DNA of 7,247 nt from Candidatus Odinarchaeota archaeon (lineage in GTDB: Archaea > Asgardarchaeota > JAGGXT01): positions 1 to 7,247 of the forward strand of contig JAGGXT010000236.1 of assembly GCA_021162905.1 (NCBI GenBank). Reading direction: 5' to 3'. Under the pieces are notes generated by a model, which was not told where the DNA came from, did no database searches, and saw nothing but the letters and a program-made list of their open reading frames with translations. This document shows, in pieces, positions 5,149-7,247 of this stretch (its first letter is position 1; every line of letters begins with the position of its first letter). The position numbers and the translations under genes are program-made.

Positions 5149-7247
5149 CTTTAGAAGAATCTAATAAGTTATTTAGTCTATTTATCGCCTCTTGAAAGTT
5201 AGGATTTATCTCAAGAGCTTTCCGATAACATTTAATAGCAGAATCTTTATCATTAATAGCCTCATATGCTATACCTAAATCCGTCCATACTATTGGGATT
5301 TTTGAATTTAACGACAAAGCCTTATTAAATGCATCAATTGCATCTTTATATCGCTTCATTGCAATGTATGTCACACCAATATTACGCCATGCAATTGCAT
5401 AATTAGGATTAAGTTCTAATGCCCTGAAGAAGCATTTAAGAGCATCATCATATCTTTTAAGTTTATAGTATGATTTCCCGAGATTTCTCCAAGCAGAGAA
5501 ATTATTAGGAAAGTGTTCTATCTCCATTATGTAATATTTTATTGCTTTTTCATATTCACCTAAACAATGATAAGATTTTCCTAAATACGCAAAGACATCT
5601 TTCTTAAATTCGGGATTTAACTCTAGTACCTTATTAAAACAATCAATTGCCATCTGAAACTTTTCTATCTTATAATAAGTCCTTCCAAGACTGTACCATG
5701 AATATATGAAGTTGGGATCTATCTCTAATGCTCTTTTTATGCTTTCTACCGCTAAATCATATTTTTGAATTCGATAATAGCATAAACCAAGGGTGTTCCA
5801 CGCAATCTTAAACATGGAATCTATCTTTAACGCTCTCTTTAAGCAGCGAATTGCCTGCTCATGTTGTTTATTTTTATAGTACGTTTTACCAAGACTGAAC
5901 CATATTTTTTTATTATTTGGCGAGAGTTGAGCAGCCTTTGATAGGGCCTCAATTCCCTTTTCATACTCTCGTTCTCTATAATAAGTTAGACCTAACATTC
6001 TCAGTGCTACAACATTATCAGGCTTTGATTCTAATGCCTTCTTAAAGAAGTCTATTGCTGATTTATTATTTTTCCGAATATACTGGAGTATTCCTAGACC
6101 TACATATGCATACGAGAGTGATTCGTTCATCTCGAGAGCTTTAATGAAATATTCTTCAGCTTTTTCGAACTTGTTTGTATCTAAGAATAATTTGCCAAGA
6201 GATACAAGAATTTGAGGCATTTTTGGATTAAGAGAATATGCTTTTTCTAAAGCATAAAGGGCCTCATCATAGTTCTTTAATCCTATATAAGCTATTCCTA
6301 AGTTATACCACAACAACGGGGAATCAGGAGCTATCTCAAAAGCCTTCTTTATAACTTTTATCGCTCGGTTATACAGTTTTACCTTGATATATGTTTTTAT
6401 GAGACTTATATATCCCTCAAGAAATCTTGGATTTATTGAAATTGCCTTATTGAGAGCATCGATAGCATCTTGATACCTTCTAAGATAGTAATATGAAAGT
6501 GCTAAGTTTCTCCAGACGTGATCAAAATTAGGATCTATCTCTAATGCCTTTTTATAGCACTTGATAGCTTCAACATAGTTTTTCATCTGGTGATACGTTC
6601 TGCCTAAACTATTCCATGCCGCAGCGAAATTTGGATTAGCAGTAATAGCCTCTTTAAAAGCTTTAATAGCATTCTCATAGTCGCCTATAGCATAATACGA
6701 TAAACCCAAATTTCTCCACGCATTATAAAAGTTGGGATCTATTTCAATTGCCTTTTTCAAAAATTTAATCGCTTCGTCATATTTCCTTTGTTCATACATT
6801 ATTAAACCTAGATAGTTCCAAGCATTTGTTAGTTCGGGATTAAATGAAACCGCACGCTTAAGAGCATCCTCCGCACGGCTTAATTCGCCAATTTGATAAT
6901 ATGTAATTCCTAAATTAACTAGTGCTTGCGAAAATGTTGGATGAACTTCTAGTGCCTTCTTAAATGATTCTATCGCCTTATTATATTCCTTCAAATAGTG
7001 ATACGAAAGTCCAAGAATTCGCCAGCCAGGTGCAAACGTAGGATAATCCCTCAATAGCCTATTAAGATATATAACAGCATATTCGTACTTTCTACTCTTA
7101 AAAAATGCTAATGCTAAGTTTACTTTTACATCTTTATTATCAAGAAGATACTGTTGCGAGTAGATATAAACTCCATCTGGACTTTGGTTTATGGCCTTCA
7201 TATAAAGCTCTTGAGCTCTTCCATGTCCTCCTCTTATGGAAAAAATC
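5141..7247 (-). CDS. Long tetratricopeptide-repeat protein, N-terminus cut by the window edge
   Basis: Function unknown; TPR arrays bind peptides or proteins and act as scaffolds. From the ATG at 7201 the protein has 686 residues, but the frame stays open through the right edge. The upstream codons read GGHGRAQELY and join directly to MKAINQSPDG, which together fit the second helix of a further TPR, so the ATG at 7201 is probably internal and the gene is 5' partial. Counting from that ATG, 19 complete repeats run from residue 24 to 670 with strict 34-residue spacing; one exception, 534-568, has 35. Then comes a short capping helix ending in SSKVK (671-686). Units follow W-x-x-L-G-x-x-Y-Y ... 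Y-x-x-A-I ... K-A-L-E-I-x-P-N-F, very close to the general TPR consensus. No signal peptide, membrane helix or enzymatic domain appears in this part. The last codons overlap the 3' end of the convergent PiT gene by 8 bases. A link to phosphate transport is not supported. Confidence 0.9.
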   Translation of the reverse strand, partial: IFSIRGGHGRAQELYMKAINQSPDGVYIYSQQYLLDNKDVKVNLALAFFKSRKYEYAVIYLNRLLRDYPTFAPGWRILGLSYHYLKEYNKAIESFKKALEVHPTFSQALVNLGITYYQIGELSRAEDALKRAVSFNPELTNAWNYLGLIMYEQRKYDEAIKFLKKAIEIDPNFYNAWRNLGLSYYAIGDYENAIKAFKEAITANPNFAAAWNSLGRTYHQMKNYVEAIKCYKKALEIDPNFDHVWRNLALSYYYLRRYQDAIDALNKAISINPRFLEGYISLIKTYIKVKLYNRAIKVIKKAFEIAPDSPLLWYNLGIAYIGLKNYDEALYALEKAYSLNPKMPQILVSLGKLFLDTNKFEKAEEYFIKALEMNESLSYAYVGLGILQYIRKNNKSAIDFFKKALESKPDNVVALRMLGLTYYREREYEKGIEALSKAAQLSPNNKKIWFSLGKTYYKNKQHEQAIRCLKRALKIDSMFKIAWNTLGLCYYRIQKYDLAVESIKRALEIDPNFIYSWYSLGRTYYKIEKFQMAIDCFNKVLELNPEFKKDVFAYLGKSYHCLGEYEKAIKYYIMEIEHFPNNFSAWRNLGKSYYKLKRYDDALKCFFRALELNPNYAIAWRNIGVTYIAMKRYKDAIDAFNKALSLNSKIPIVWTDLGIAYEAINDKDSAIKCYRKALEINPNFQEAINRLNNLLDSSKVK
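5189..7132 (-). repeat. Tandem array of 19 in-frame ~102-bp TPR-encoding units
   Basis: The DNA repeats at 102-bp steps (105 bp for one unit) inside the TPR gene. Units are diverged but share recurring blocks, such as the - strand codons for EIDPNF in units 4, 6 and 14. Units 4-5 resemble units 6-7 as a pair more than as singles, pointing to a two-unit (204-bp) duplication. Such arrays can expand or contract by recombination and are prone to misassembly. Confidence 0.8.

Noticed and set aside
7202..7235. GAGGAGG followed by ATG (7224-7222, -) as the start of the TPR gene
   Set aside because: That ATG is out of frame with the TPR protein and meets a stop after 8 codons; the spacing to the motif is only 2 bases. 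The in-frame codons upstream of 7201 read as more TPR sequence, so the motif is probably the Arg-Gly-Gly codons of the continuing gene.

Overview
This AT-rich window most likely comes from an archaeon. The strongest evidence is a split two-subunit aconitase-X enzyme, the archaeal phosphomevalonate dehydratase arrangement. Other support comes from TATA-box-like promoters about 50-60 bases upstream of starts or just upstream of a leaderless start, GAGG-type ribosome binding sites, AGA/AGG-rich arginine codons, and oligo-T rather than hairpin terminators. The lineage cannot be fixed from sequence alone; an uncultured, possibly thermophilic Thermoproteota-like archaeon would fit.

Layout from left to right: (1) a two-gene operon on + (140-1707) for the large and small subunits of phosphomevalonate dehydratase, joined by an ATGA overlap; (2) a convergent M24B Xaa-Pro peptidase gene on - (1712-2785); (3) a 201-base divergent promoter region (2786-2986) with a 9-bp inverted repeat next to the TATA box of (4) an Hsp20 small heat shock protein gene on + (2987-3475); (5) a DUF47/PhoU-like gene on - (3477-4118), divergent across 52 bases from (6) a PiT-family phosphate transporter gene on + (4171-5148); (7) a very long tetratricopeptide-repeat gene on - (5141 to beyond the right edge), with 19 complete 34/35-residue repeats plus part of another.

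The dehydratase operon belongs to isoprenoid (archaeal lipid) synthesis. Its partners, a UbiD-like decarboxylase and isopentenyl phosphate kinase, are not in the window. DUF47 and PiT are a known pair, transporter plus PhoU-like accessory protein, here arranged head to head with interleaved promoters. The prolidase and Hsp20 are ordinary protein-maintenance genes. The TPR protein has no assigned function; it is probably a scaffold.

The genome is tightly packed. All three convergent gene pairs end within a few bases of each other (gaps of 4 and 1 bases, and one 8-base overlap), so terminators must lie inside the facing genes. No tRNA, rRNA, CRISPR array, insertion sequence or phage gene was seen, and no stretch above 300 bases lacks a gene. 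No clearly new system is visible. The items most worth a second look are the TPR array, the interleaved pit/DUF47 promoters and the inverted repeat at the hsp20 promoter.
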